From positions 147,042 to 211,041 of the forward strand of contig NZ_JPRK01000027.1 in the NCBI RefSeq assembly GCF_000832125.1: a stretch of DNA of 64,000 bases, read 5' to 3'. The notes under the pieces are model-generated. The model did no database searches. It worked only from the letters and a program-made list of their open reading frames with translations, and was not told where the DNA came from. Below are positions 37,447-46,984 of this stretch, in pieces. Within the stretch, counting starts at the first letter, position 1. Each line of letters begins with the position of its first letter. The stretch comes from Flavobacterium hibernum. Its GTDB lineage: Bacteria; Bacteroidota; Bacteroidia; Flavobacteriales; Flavobacteriaceae. A program made the position numbers and the translations under genes.

Positions 37447-38295
37447 TTACTTGTTTTTTAGGACGTAAATGTGCGATGAATACTCTTTTGTGCTTCCCGC
37501 TTGCAGATTTGATTTTAAACCAACGAAAAAAGCACTGATATAATTCATTTTTCCGGTTTTGTATTTTTCAGACAATAAACTCACATAAAAAGAATCAAAT
37601 TTCATCGGAAGTACTTTTTCTAATTTCATATCTACTTTTTCAAAAAGTGATTGAATGGCTTTTTTTGAGAAATGCCAAAAATGAATTGGCACATCAAAAG
37701 CTGCCCAAAACTCTTTGTAATATTTTGCGTCGTATGATTTAAAATTTGGAACAGCAACAATTAAAGTTCCAGTTGGCTTTAATAATCGCTTTAATTCTTC
37801 AATTTGCAATTCAAGATTAGGAACATGTTCTAAAACGTGCCACATTGTAATCACATCGAAAGAATTATTGGCAAGATCACTAATTTCATTTACAAAAGAA
37901 ATTCCTTTTTGAATCGCGATATTTTTTGCTCTCTCACTTGGTTCCACTCCAACGGTTTCCCAACCATCATTTTTTGCTGTCAATAAAAAATCGCCGGTTC
38001 CGGCTCCAATATCTAGAATTCTTCCTTTATGAGATTGTTCAGAATTAATTAAATTCAATTTATTTTTTAAAGCAATATTTTTTACAAAATGATAGGCTTT
38101 TTCAAATATAGAACGTTTGTTGTCCGTGTGCGAAATATAATCTTCGCTTTCATAATATTTTCCAAGATTTTCCAAATCCGGCTGCGGAGATGTAATCAAC
38201 ATATCCAAACTTTCATCATGATACAATTCAAAAATTTCTTTAGATACAGAATGGTCTTTTACAGTAAGAAAGTGTTTTTTATTTAAAACGTCCAT
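37447..38295 (-). CDS. Class I SAM-dependent methyltransferase
   Basis: 282 residues. The SAM-binding motif I is RILDIGAGTGDFLLTAKNDG, followed by VGVEPSERAKNIAIQKG and the motif DVITMWHVLEHVPNLELQIE, typical of methyltransferases of the Methyltransf_11/23 type. The N-terminal 80 residues (VLNKKHFLTVKDHSVSKEIF) form a separate small part before the fold. The substrate cannot be deduced. It is a single gene or paired with the GNAT gene upstream, from which a terminator-like hairpin separates it. Confidence 0.85.
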   Translation of the reverse strand: MDVLNKKHFLTVKDHSVSKEIFELYHDESLDMLITSPQPDLENLGKYYESEDYISHTDNKRSIFEKAYHFVKNIALKNKLNLINSEQSHKGRILDIGAGTGDFLLTAKNDGWETVGVEPSERAKNIAIQKGISFVNEISDLANNSFDVITMWHVLEHVPNLELQIEELKRLLKPTGTLIVAVPNFKSYDAKYYKEFWAAFDVPIHFWHFSKKAIQSLFEKVDMKLEKVLPMKFDSFYVSLLSEKYKTGKMNYISAFFVGLKSNLQAGSTKEYSSHIYVLKNK

Positions 38296-38330
38296 TTTTA
38301 ATTTTATAGGTATTTGGTTTAATTTAAAGG

Positions 38331-38366
38331 CAAACCCTAAAATCAGAAATTCTGTTTTTAGGGTTA
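38331..38366 (-). terminator. Terminator after the GNAT gene
   Basis: AACCCTAAAA and TTTTAGGGTT pair with a short internal mismatch, just past the GNAT stop and before the methyltransferase start. Confidence 0.7.
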
Positions 38367-38383
38367 ATTATATTTTTAATCTT

Positions 38384-38851
38384 TTATTTAGCTTTCCAAT
38401 TTATTTTGACAGCCGAGATCTTTTCATTTTCTATTCTAATTTCCGAACAAATTCTAAAATCATTTTTAATATAAAACTGCATCGGCGATTTATACATTGT
38501 TGCATTAAGTTTTTTCTCGTTATCCTGATCAACAACCCAACCGCTCAAATTATCTCTATACTTTTTAATTTCATTCAACAAGCGTGAACCATTTCCTTTA
38601 CCTTGAATTTTACTTTGTAAAATTATAGCAAACCAATCTTCATCATCCCTTACAAAAGTAAAAGCCCAACCCATAATTTTATTAAACGAATCTAACAATA
38701 AATAATGATTCACATTTAAAAGCTCATTTAGATAAATTTCAAAATCATCAATAGTTTTCAAATGCAATCGCATAGGATATTCATTATTCCAAAGTTCTAT
38801 TAAAATAACTTTCTCTTCCAGGGATAAAGCTTCTTTTTCAACAATTCTCAT
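38384..38851 (-). CDS. GNAT-family N-acetyltransferase
   Basis: 155 residues from ATG 38,851, where the protein begins MRIVEKEALSLEEKVILIEL. A longer reading would need a TTG start 33 bases earlier. The acetyl-CoA-binding segment is ILQSKIQGKGNGSRLLNEIK, which fits the Q/RxxGxG/A loop (QGKGNG). The preceding strand GWAFTFVRDDEDWFAIILQS and the closing strand fit the GNAT fold. The acceptor is unknown. It lies upstream of the methyltransferase on the same strand, with a parS-like site at 38,990 further upstream. Confidence 0.8.
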   Translation of the reverse strand: MRIVEKEALSLEEKVILIELWNNEYPMRLHLKTIDDFEIYLNELLNVNHYLLLDSFNKIMGWAFTFVRDDEDWFAIILQSKIQGKGNGSRLLNEIKKYRDNLSGWVVDQDNEKKLNATMYKSPMQFYIKNDFRICSEIRIENEKISAVKINWKAK

Positions 38852-38989
38852 AATACAAAGTTTTAATTCTCGACTTTTCGTCAAACATTAGAATTTAGCT
38901 TTTTTATCATTCTTCGTTCCTCGGAATAATAAAATATATCAAAATCTAAATTTCTAATTAAGCATAAATATATTATACTTTTCCAAACT

Positions 38990-39005
38990 TGTTTCACGTG
39001 GAACA
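38990..39005. promoter_or_regulatory. parS-like ParB-binding site (downstream of mnmG)
   Basis: TGTTTCACGTGGAACA. It differs at one position from the chromosomal parS consensus TGTTTCACGTGAAACA. It lies between the mnmG stop and the GNAT gene, 2.0 kb from the main cluster. Confidence 0.85.
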
Positions 39006-39054
39006 GTCTCAGTAAAAAATTTTCGGCATTCACTGAAAACTGTCTACTGAGACT
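39005..39054 (-). terminator. Possible mnmG terminator hairpin
   Basis: AGTCTCAGTA and TACTGAGACT are perfect 10-bp inverted repeats separated by 30 bases, just past the mnmG stop. The loop is long and no T-run is clear. Confidence 0.4.
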
Positions 39055-39064
39055 TGTTTGCTTT

Positions 39065-40936
39065 TTATCTTCCCATGTAAATCAACAAAACAGAAATATC
39101 ACTTGGTGAAACTCCACTTATTCTCGAAGCTTGAGAAATTGTTACAGGACGAATCTTGCTTAATTTTTGTTTTGCTTCAATCGACATTGATTTAATTTTA
39201 TTGTAATCGAAATTCTCTGGAATCTTCACTTCTTCTAAACGAGTTAGTTTATCAGCGTTGTTTCTTTCCTTTTCAATATAACCTGAATACTTAACCTGAA
39301 TTTCGGCTTGTTCTAAAATTTCTTGATCTACATCATTCGATTCGATATACTCTTTTACTTTTTCAAATTTCATCATATCCTCCAAATCAATTTGAGGACG
39401 TGAGAATACTTTAAACATTTTATCTCCTTGTGTAATTGGAGCTGTTTCCTTTGCTTCCAGAATTGGATTTGTTTCTGCAACCGAAACACTCGTTTCTCTA
39501 AAGAAGGCAACCATCTTTTCAGATTCGTTTAATTTCTTTTCCATTCGGCGCAAACGAGCTTCAGAAGCCAAACCAATTTCATGCGACATTGGCGTTAATC
39601 TAAAATCAGCATTATCTTGACGAAGCAAAGTTCTATATTCTGCTCTTGACGTAAACATTCGATATGGTTCTTCGGTTCCTTTTGTAATCAAGTCGTCAAT
39701 CAACACTCCGATATATGCTTCGTCACGTTTTAAAATTAATGGCGCTTTTTCGTGCACTTTTAAATGCGCATTTATTCCAGCCATCAAACCTTGCGAAGCT
39801 GCTTCTTCATAACCTGTAGTTCCGTTTATTTGTCCTGCAAAATATAAACCTTCGACAAGCTTCGTTTCCAAAGTATGTTTTAATTGTGTCGGCGGGAAAT
39901 AATCATATTCGATTGCGTAACCTGGACGGAAAAATTTCACTTTTTCAAAACCAACAACAGAACGCAACGCTTTAAACTGAATATCCTCCGGAAGCGAAGT
40001 CGAAAATCCGTTTACATAAACTTCACAAGTATTCCAACCTTCAGGCTCCACAAATAACTGGTGACGCTCTTTATCTGCAAAACGATTTATCTTATCTTCT
40101 ATCGAAGGACAATATCTTGGTCCGAGACTTTTGATTCTTCCGTTAAACATTGGAGAACGATCAAATCCTTCTCTCAAAATATCATGAACATTCAATGACG
40201 TGTACGTCATGTAACATGATCTTTGATTTGTTAACGGAACGGTTAAATCCGAATAAGAAAACTTATCCGGTTTTGCATCTCCTTTTTCTTCGTTCATTTT
40301 CGAATAATCCAAAGAACGTCCATCAACTCGTGGTGGCGTTCCTGTTTTCATTCTTCCTGATTCAAATCCGGCTTTCACCAAATCTTCGGTGATTCCTGTT
40401 GCAGCACTTTCACCTGCTCTTCCTCCTCCAAATTGTTTTTCTCCGATATGAATCAAACCATTCAAAAAAGTTCCATTTGTCAACACAACAGATTTAGATA
40501 GAATCTCTACTCCAAGCGAAGTTCTGATTCCCTTTATCTTTCCGTCCTCGATGATCAAACCCTTTACCATCTCCTGATAGAAATCCAAATTTGGAGTTCC
40601 CTCCAACATCATTCTCCATTCTTCAGCAAAACGCATTCGATCACTTTGAACTCTCGGCGACCACATTGCCGGTCCTTTTGACTTGTTCAACATTTTAAAT
40701 TGAATTGCCGTGCGGTCGGAAACAATTCCCGAATATCCTCCAAGTGCATCAATCTCACGTACAATTTGTCCTTTTGCAATTCCTCCCATCGCTGGGTTGC
40801 AAGACATCTGTGCAATGTTCTGCAGACTCATGGTAACCAATAAAGTTTTCGATCCCAAATTTGCGGCCGCTGCCGCGGCTTCAGATCCAGCATGACCTGC
40901 ACCAACTACAATAACATCGTATTCTTCTAAAAACAT
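39065..40936 (-). CDS. mnmG: tRNA uridine-5-carboxymethylaminomethyl modification enzyme MnmG (GidA)
   Basis: 623 residues, the normal length. The FAD-binding N-terminus is VIVVGAGHAGSEAAAAAANL, then MSCNPAMGGIAKGQIVREID and the family signature GPRYCPSIEDKINRFADKER. The C-terminal helical part (SRISGVSPSDISVLLIYMG) is also typical. With MnmE it installs the cmnm5 group on the wobble uridine of several tRNAs. The gene is flanked on both sides by parS-like sites. In several bacteria gidA lies near the replication origin, which fits, though location here is not proven. Confidence 0.97.
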   Translation of the reverse strand: MFLEEYDVIVVGAGHAGSEAAAAAANLGSKTLLVTMSLQNIAQMSCNPAMGGIAKGQIVREIDALGGYSGIVSDRTAIQFKMLNKSKGPAMWSPRVQSDRMRFAEEWRMMLEGTPNLDFYQEMVKGLIIEDGKIKGIRTSLGVEILSKSVVLTNGTFLNGLIHIGEKQFGGGRAGESAATGITEDLVKAGFESGRMKTGTPPRVDGRSLDYSKMNEEKGDAKPDKFSYSDLTVPLTNQRSCYMTYTSLNVHDILREGFDRSPMFNGRIKSLGPRYCPSIEDKINRFADKERHQLFVEPEGWNTCEVYVNGFSTSLPEDIQFKALRSVVGFEKVKFFRPGYAIEYDYFPPTQLKHTLETKLVEGLYFAGQINGTTGYEEAASQGLMAGINAHLKVHEKAPLILKRDEAYIGVLIDDLITKGTEEPYRMFTSRAEYRTLLRQDNADFRLTPMSHEIGLASEARLRRMEKKLNESEKMVAFFRETSVSVAETNPILEAKETAPITQGDKMFKVFSRPQIDLEDMMKFEKVKEYIESNDVDQEILEQAEIQVKYSGYIEKERNNADKLTRLEEVKIPENFDYNKIKSMSIEAKQKLSKIRPVTISQASRISGVSPSDISVLLIYMGR

Positions 40937-40998
40937 TTTGTTTTATTATTCTCTGCAAACCGTTTAAGGCGATCCTCAGAATTATTTTTTCATTCTTT

Positions 40999-41390
40999 TG
41001 TTCCACGTGGAACGGCGCTAACGCGCAAATTCAAACTCTTCAAATTCAAAAAAAACGCAATCTAGAAACATCAAACACTTCCTAAACCACAAAAACCTGT
41101 TCCACGTGGAACAGATTAAATCACTATACTTTGACAAGTTCTCGATAAAATCTTCAAAGTAATTTTCATGTTCCACGTGAAACATCTATCATAAGCATTT
41201 CAAAATATCAAAACGAACTTTCAGAAATGTTTCACATGAAACAAAACTATTTGTTTTTCAAAACAAAATCATCAAACGTTTCACGTGAAACAATTATACT
41301 ATTTCTAACTTTAGATTAAATTATGCTTCACGTGGAACATAATTATTATCAAATCAAAAGAGTTATTTAATTACTGTTCCACGTGAAACA
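40999..41390. promoter_or_regulatory. parS cluster: seven ParB-binding-site matches in 392 bp
   Basis: Sites read by eye: 40,999 TGTTCCACGTGGAACG, 41,098 TGTTCCACGTGGAACA, 41,169 TGTTCCACGTGAAACA, 41,228 TGTTTCACATGAAACA, 41,277 CGTTTCACGTGAAACA, 41,324 TGCTTCACGTGGAACA and 41,375 TGTTCCACGTGAAACA. All match the ParB site consensus TGTTTCACGTGAAACA with three or fewer changes, and mostly lie 45-100 bp apart. They occupy the whole 434-bp gap between ybeY and mnmG. ParB binds such sites to load chromosome-segregation complexes and condensin. No parA or parB is in the window. Confidence 0.9.
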
Positions 41391-41790
41391 TTGCGATTTT
41401 TTCATCCTCCTTTGAACGCATAAGTTCGGCTTCAGAATCAGATTTATCTTTATAACCACAGTAATGTAATATACCGTGGGCAAGAACACGTTTGATTTCT
41501 TCTGCAAAAGGAACATTAAAATCCTTAGCATTATCCTCTACTCTTTCAACAGAAACAAATATATCTCCGTTTATTTCGTTACCAACTGTATAATCAAAAC
41601 TGATAATATCTGTTAGTGTATCATGATTTAGATATTCTACATTTATTTTATGAAGATATTCATCATCACAAAAAATGTAATTTATCTCTCCTTCGTTTTT
41701 ATTTTCAGATTCGATTACAGCACTTAACCAATCTGCAAAGGCTTGTTCGTTATCTAAAGTAAATTCGGTTTCGTAATTAAAATTGATCAT
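41371..41790 (-). CDS. ybeY: Endoribonuclease YbeY (16S rRNA maturation)
   Basis: 139 residues. The zinc-binding motif of the family, HGxLHxxGY, is HGILHYCGYKDKSD near residue 109, preceded by the usual ISFDY...GDIFVSVERVEDNA segment. YbeY is a single-strand-specific metal RNase that helps mature 16S rRNA and control ribosome quality. It starts four bases inside the DUF4175 gene's end, so they are translated as a pair. The last six residues, MFHVEQ, are encoded by the parS-like site at 41,375, so that sequence is under two constraints. Confidence 0.92.
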   Translation of the reverse strand: MINFNYETEFTLDNEQAFADWLSAVIESENKNEGEINYIFCDDEYLHKINVEYLNHDTLTDIISFDYTVGNEINGDIFVSVERVEDNAKDFNVPFAEEIKRVLAHGILHYCGYKDKSDSEAELMRSKEDEKIAMFHVEQ

Positions 41791-44700
41791 TTTGTATTAA
41801 AATATTCTTGAACCTTTTGATTAAAATTCGAGCGCAAAGGTAGTGATTGTCTGTTTAATATCTCTACACTGTTTAAATAATCCAATAAGGAACTTGGTAA
41901 TGCATTTGTTCTATTAGAAAATTCTGCTTTATTAGTTTCTGATTGACGTTTTGTATCTTGCCCCTGTTGCTGTACTGCATTATTTAACTTTAATAATTCT
42001 TGCTGAATATTAAGTATACGTTGCAAGTTCTCATTCTTAAATCCTTTGTTTAAAAGTTGTTTTTCTGAAGCTTTCATCTGATCTAGTACAGATCTTCCTT
42101 GAGAATCTAAACCTTGTTTGGCTAATTCCTTTTGTAATGCTTCACGAAGTCTTACTTGTTCTTTATAGATTTCCATAATAGCTTCAGCATCTCCTTCTCC
42201 GTCATCACCATCTTTACCATCATTTCCTTTGCCTTTATTTTTATCACCTTTACCATCTCCACTTTTACCCTGTCCATCTTTCCCTTGTCCTTGCTTTCCA
42301 TCTCCAGATTTCCCTTGTTGTCCCTCTCCTGGTTTATCACCAGCTTTATCACCTGCCTTATCTCCGGCTTTCATTCCTTCCTTCATTTTATCAGCCAATC
42401 CTTTTTGCTTCTGAATAATATCAGGCAACTGCATTCCTTGTCCATCACCCGGTTTTGGTTTTCCTGACCCAGGTTTAGACATTGACATTTGCATATTGTT
42501 TAATAAATCACTCAAAAAATCAGCTAATTTATTAGCAGATGAAACTGCATATTGCTGGTGAGAAACTCCTTTAGGAACTTGAACATCACTTAAAGTTTCA
42601 ATCGCTTTATCAATATTGTACTGCACATTTCCAATTTCTTTGGTTACATCTTCGGCTACTTTTGGGTTTCGAAGTGACAACGCAAACAAACTATCATCGA
42701 CATGTTTAAACTGTTGTTTTAAATTTTGTTGTATTTTAATATTCTTTGTGAAAGCCGAAGAACCTAATTTCATTGTTTTAAATTGCTTCATCACATCCTC
42801 CTGAGATAATGAATAAGCCAAAAGATTATCTAAAACCTGACGTAGCATTGCAACATCTTCTTCCAATTGTTCTTGCTCTCCACCTTCCATACTAGAATCC
42901 ATTTTCTCAGCCATGCTTTTCATTTTCTTGGCAGCACTTTTCTGTTTTGGCTTAGCCGAAGATGCATTCTTTTTACTCAATTCTTCAGATGCTTTTTTTA
43001 AATCATCCTTTACATCTTTCTCTTTTGATGCATCAGACGGAATATCCAAAGGTGCTTTTAAAGTCTTATTTTCATCTTTCAAATCTTTTAAATCTTCCTG
43101 AATTTTATCAAAGGTTTTATTAATATCCTCTTGTTTCTCTTGTGTGTTTTCTTTGTCTTTGTTTGAAAGCTGTTCTTGCTGATCTGCTAATTTGTTTAAT
43201 TTCTCAGCAACTTGTTCTGCTTTTTTAGATACATAAAAACGTTTCGTTAATTCAACTAACTGCTCTAAATTACGAGATTGATTTTTACTAATTTGTTTAA
43301 ATTTTTCCATCTTATCAAACAAATCTTCGCTATTCAATTTGTCGTTTAAGTTCTTCAATTCGTCCATTAACTTCTGATTCTTTTCTAAATCTTTCTCTGC
43401 ATTATCCAAACGCTTTTGTAAATCGTCAGCTGTTTTATCTTTCTTTTCAGATTGAAATTTATCCAGATTCTTATTCATTTTCTCAGCAAATTGTTTCATC
43501 ATTTCGTCTTGTTGTTTCTGACGTTTGATGAAATCGTTTATCTTTTGCTGATCTTTAAACTCTAAATTATCTTTCTCTTTTCCGGATTTTTGAATTTTAT
43601 CCATTTCAGAAAACTGCTTCGCTTGATTCTTTAAGGACTTTTCAAGACTATTTATGTTTTGATTTTGCTGCTGCAATTCCAGATCGTGAACTTCATCTGT
43701 TGTAGAAACTCTATCTGAAAAGACAGAAGACTTTGTACTCTTAAATCCATGAGGTGCATCGTTATCAAAAACCTCAAAATAGTATTCATAAGATACTCCT
43801 TCTTCTACTGCCAAATTACTCGGGAAGTTAAAAACAAACTGATCAAAAACGGCTTGCTTCACAGGTATTGTTCCACGCTTGGCAGTGTTAGGTTTGTTAC
43901 GTTCGTAATAGACAACTTGCAGTTTTGACAAGCCATAATCATCACCCAATCTACCCAAAACATAGTTCTTATCTAGCTTTAAACTGTCAGGCGCAGGGCT
44001 CACTGTAATGGTTGGATGCTGGTCTTTGATAACTGATAGCTGATAATCTAGCTTTTCGTAGTTTTTGACCTTATTATTTGACGTAAGAATTTGATATTCT
44101 GTATTTTGACTAATATTTTTAGCCAATTTAAACTCGTTTTCTGCCTTATTGAACTTAAAACTTGCATGATCATCTTTCCACACAATTTCCTGAGTAGATT
44201 GCGTGTTCATTTTCCAAGTAACTAAAGTTCCTTCTGGTACAATTGCATTTCCTGTTCCTTGAATTGTTTCTGATTTCTTTTTTAAATAAGATGGAAAATT
44301 CAATACCATTTCGAAGTTCGCAATTGATGGAACCGTGATTACTTTCAATTCATATTCATCAGATGAAACTGAATTTCCTTCAAAAGAAAACTGAATATTA
44401 CCTGTTGGTTTTTCAATTTTAAATTCAAACTTTCCAGGTTGAGATGACTCCATAAAATAACTTTCGTTCCCAATATGTATCATTACATTTTCTGGAACAA
44501 CGTTTCCTACTGATTCCATCTTGACAACAAAATCTTTATTCTGTTCTGTTTGTAAATTCGAATTTAAAACCACAAATTTAAAAGGAGCCGGAGGTAAAAA
44601 TGTAGCATTAAAATGCACTACTCTATTTAAACTTTGAGAAATGATATTACTATTTCCAGAAATATAAAACACTGCAAAAAGCAAAATTGGAATAATTGCT

Positions 44701-45173
44701 AATGGCAAATATTTCTTATTAGATTTAAAATTGATCGCATTTCCAAAAGGAATTGGTTGCAATGAATTTGCCTTTTGCTCTATTGAAGCTAACATCAACT
44801 CTGAACTTTCTGTCGAAATCTCAGCCGCTGAAAGTTGCAAAAAGTTAGTTAGCTTATCACTTACTTCTGTAAAATGATTTCCAATAATAGTTGATGCCTG
44901 ATTATAATCGATTCCTTTTTGAAGTTTAAATAACTTAAAAATTGGAAATAATATAAATCGAAACAACAGAAAAACTTCTACTCCAATAAATATCCAAAAC
45001 AACAGTGTTCTCCCAAATGGTTTTAACCAAAGAAAATATTCAATAAAAAGCGTAAACAGAAAGTACAATAATCCAAAACCAATAAAAAGAAGTCCTCCTT
45101 TTATCAGTTCATTCATATAATATTTCTTTATAAATGCTTCTAGTTTTTGATATATAGCAGATGTTGTTTTCAA
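41787..45173 (-). CDS. DUF4175-family membrane protein
   Basis: 1128 residues, typical for this Bacteroidetes family. Membrane helices lie near the N-terminus (LLFIGFGLLYFLFTLFIEYF, LLFWIFIGVEVFLLFRFILF) and at about residue 155 (LAIIPILLFAVFYISG). A large beta-rich extracytoplasmic part follows, then a long charged coiled coil (KDNLEFKDQQKINDFIKRQK, NQKLMDELKNLNDKLNSEDL). About residues 930-1010 are a Gly/Lys/Asp-rich low-complexity stretch (GKSGDGKQGQGKDGQGKSGD). Its function is unknown; the layout suggests a membrane-anchored surface or periplasmic scaffold. It overlaps ybeY by four bases. Confidence 0.85.
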   Translation of the reverse strand: MKTTSAIYQKLEAFIKKYYMNELIKGGLLFIGFGLLYFLFTLFIEYFLWLKPFGRTLLFWIFIGVEVFLLFRFILFPIFKLFKLQKGIDYNQASTIIGNHFTEVSDKLTNFLQLSAAEISTESSELMLASIEQKANSLQPIPFGNAINFKSNKKYLPLAIIPILLFAVFYISGNSNIISQSLNRVVHFNATFLPPAPFKFVVLNSNLQTEQNKDFVVKMESVGNVVPENVMIHIGNESYFMESSQPGKFEFKIEKPTGNIQFSFEGNSVSSDEYELKVITVPSIANFEMVLNFPSYLKKKSETIQGTGNAIVPEGTLVTWKMNTQSTQEIVWKDDHASFKFNKAENEFKLAKNISQNTEYQILTSNNKVKNYEKLDYQLSVIKDQHPTITVSPAPDSLKLDKNYVLGRLGDDYGLSKLQVVYYERNKPNTAKRGTIPVKQAVFDQFVFNFPSNLAVEEGVSYEYYFEVFDNDAPHGFKSTKSSVFSDRVSTTDEVHDLELQQQNQNINSLEKSLKNQAKQFSEMDKIQKSGKEKDNLEFKDQQKINDFIKRQKQQDEMMKQFAEKMNKNLDKFQSEKKDKTADDLQKRLDNAEKDLEKNQKLMDELKNLNDKLNSEDLFDKMEKFKQISKNQSRNLEQLVELTKRFYVSKKAEQVAEKLNKLADQQEQLSNKDKENTQEKQEDINKTFDKIQEDLKDLKDENKTLKAPLDIPSDASKEKDVKDDLKKASEELSKKNASSAKPKQKSAAKKMKSMAEKMDSSMEGGEQEQLEEDVAMLRQVLDNLLAYSLSQEDVMKQFKTMKLGSSAFTKNIKIQQNLKQQFKHVDDSLFALSLRNPKVAEDVTKEIGNVQYNIDKAIETLSDVQVPKGVSHQQYAVSSANKLADFLSDLLNNMQMSMSKPGSGKPKPGDGQGMQLPDIIQKQKGLADKMKEGMKAGDKAGDKAGDKPGEGQQGKSGDGKQGQGKDGQGKSGDGKGDKNKGKGNDGKDGDDGEGDAEAIMEIYKEQVRLREALQKELAKQGLDSQGRSVLDQMKASEKQLLNKGFKNENLQRILNIQQELLKLNNAVQQQGQDTKRQSETNKAEFSNRTNALPSSLLDYLNSVEILNRQSLPLRSNFNQKVQEYFNTK

Positions 45174-45457
45174 AATGAATCTCTTTTATTTATAACCTAT
45201 AAAAGTACTAATTTTAATTAGATAATAATCAATGAGAAAATTAGTCAATTAAGCTACAAGCAAGACATTCCTAATTAGAAAATGATCAATTAGATAATTA
45301 GAAAATTGAGCCATAGGAAAACATTATCCACTTAAACTTCTCCAATAATTAAAAAATGGTAACAAAAAAATTAGACCAGAAACAAGGTAATTATCTAATT
45401 AAACACATTTCCTAATTCTCTAATTAGAATTGTATCTTTGCATCAAAATTTATACAA
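45174..45457. other. Intergenic region between DUF4175 and gltX
   Basis: A divergent, very A/T-rich gap of 284 bp with repeated AATTAGAAAAT/AATTAGATAAT-type words and one TTATCCACT (near 45,326), a near match to a DnaA box. The gltX -7 box TATCTTTG lies at 45,433-45,440. No gene was seen. Confidence 0.5.
45433..45440 (+). promoter_or_regulatory. gltX promoter -7 box
   Basis: TATCTTTG matches TAnnTTTG, 17 bases before the gltX ATG. No clear TTG -33 element at the expected distance. Confidence 0.5.
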
Positions 45458-46963
45458 ATGTCAAAGCAAGTTCGTGTGCGTTTTGCACCAAGTCCAACAG
45501 GACCTTTACATATTGGCGGAGTTCGTACTGCCCTATTTAATTATTTATTTGCCAAAAAAAATAATGGTGTTTTTTATTTAAGAATTGAAGATACTGACCA
45601 AACTCGTTTTGTTCCTGGTGCAGAAGCTTATATTATGGAAGCATTAGAATGGTTAGGAATTTCTCCTGACGAAACTGTTGGTAAAAATGAAAAATTTGGT
45701 CCGTACAGACAAAGTGATCGTAAAGATTTATACCAAACTTATGCTGATCAATTGATCAATTCTGGTTGGGCATATTATGCTTTTGATACTCCAGAAACTC
45801 TTGATGCTTTGAGAAAAGAACAAGAAGCTAAAGGAAAAACATTTATTTACAATCATACAATTCGTGAAAAGTTAGATACTTCTTTAGTAATTTCAACTGA
45901 AGAAGTTGCAAAAAGAATTGCAAATGGAGAACATTATGTTATTCGTTTCAAAACTCCGGTTGACGAAACTTTACATTTAAAAGATATTATTCGTGGTGAT
46001 GTAAAATTCGAAACTAGTTTACTTGATGATAAAGTTTTATTTAAAAGTGACGGAATGCCAACATATCATTTAGCCAATATTGTTGATGATCATTTAATGG
46101 AAACTTCGCATGTAATTCGTGGTGAAGAATGGTTGCCATCGATGCCTCTTCACGTTTTATTGTACAGAGCTTTTGGCTGGGATGCTCCGGAATTTGCACA
46201 TTTACCTTTAATTTTAAAACCTGTTGGTAACGGAAAATTATCTAAAAGAGATGGTGATAAATTAGGGTTTCCTGTGTTTCCATTAGAATGGAAAACTGAA
46301 GAAGGAATTTCATCTGGTTACAGAGAGAAAGGATTTTTTCCGGAAGCGGTTATTAACTTCCTTGCTCTTTTAGGTTGGAATGACGGAACTGATAAAGAAT
46401 TATTTTCATTAGAAGAATTAGTTGAATCTTTTGACTTGAACAGAGTTCATAAATCAGGAGCTAAATTTGATCCTGAAAAAAATAAATGGTTCAATCATCA
46501 ATATCTTATCAAACAAAATAATGAAGATTTAGCGACAAGCTTCTCTCCTATTTTAGTTGAAAAAGGTATTGATACATCTAAATATGACATAACAAGAATT
46601 GTTTCTTTGATTAAAGAAAGAGCTCATTTTGTTTCAGAATTTTGGGATTTAACTGATTTCTTTTTCCAGGCGCCAACATCTTATGATGAAAAAGCAAGCA
46701 AAAACTGGAAGGAAGAAACTCCAGCTTTAATGCAGGAATTGATTTCGACTCTTGAATATATCGATGGTTTTGATTCAGCAAATATCGAAGCGATTGTAAA
46801 AGATTGGTTAACTAAAAACGAAATTGGTATGGGTAAAGTTATGCAACCTTTCCGTTTAAGTTTGGTTGGAGCATTAAAAGGTCCTCACCTATTTGACATT
46901 GTTGAAATCATTGGAAAAGAAGAAACTATTTCTAGAATTCAAAAAGCAATAGCAACTCTATAA
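45458..46963 (+). CDS. gltX: Glutamate--tRNA ligase
   Basis: 501 residues, normal for bacterial GluRS. The ATP-binding signature is FAPSPTGPLHIGGVRTALFN (HIGG at residues 18-21), and the KMSKS equivalent is KLSKRDGDKLGFPVF near residue 260. The C-terminal half (QPFRLSLVGALKGPHLFDIV) is the usual anticodon-binding part. It charges tRNA-Glu. Because glnS is also present in this window, this GluRS need not also charge tRNA-Gln. It is a single-gene unit with its own promoter and a hairpin behind it. Confidence 0.97.
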   Translation: MSKQVRVRFAPSPTGPLHIGGVRTALFNYLFAKKNNGVFYLRIEDTDQTRFVPGAEAYIMEALEWLGISPDETVGKNEKFGPYRQSDRKDLYQTYADQLINSGWAYYAFDTPETLDALRKEQEAKGKTFIYNHTIREKLDTSLVISTEEVAKRIANGEHYVIRFKTPVDETLHLKDIIRGDVKFETSLLDDKVLFKSDGMPTYHLANIVDDHLMETSHVIRGEEWLPSMPLHVLLYRAFGWDAPEFAHLPLILKPVGNGKLSKRDGDKLGFPVFPLEWKTEEGISSGYREKGFFPEAVINFLALLGWNDGTDKELFSLEELVESFDLNRVHKSGAKFDPEKNKWFNHQYLIKQNNEDLATSFSPILVEKGIDTSKYDITRIVSLIKERAHFVSEFWDLTDFFFQAPTSYDEKASKNWKEETPALMQELISTLEYIDGFDSANIEAIVKDWLTKNEIGMGKVMQPFRLSLVGALKGPHLFDIVEIIGKEETISRIQKAIATL

Positions 46964-46984
46964 TCAAAAAATCATAAATAATTT

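Noticed and set aside
45326..45334. Origin of replication at the TTATCCACT in the gltX upstream gap
   Set aside because: A single near-match in a 284-bp gap is expected by chance in A/T-rich DNA.
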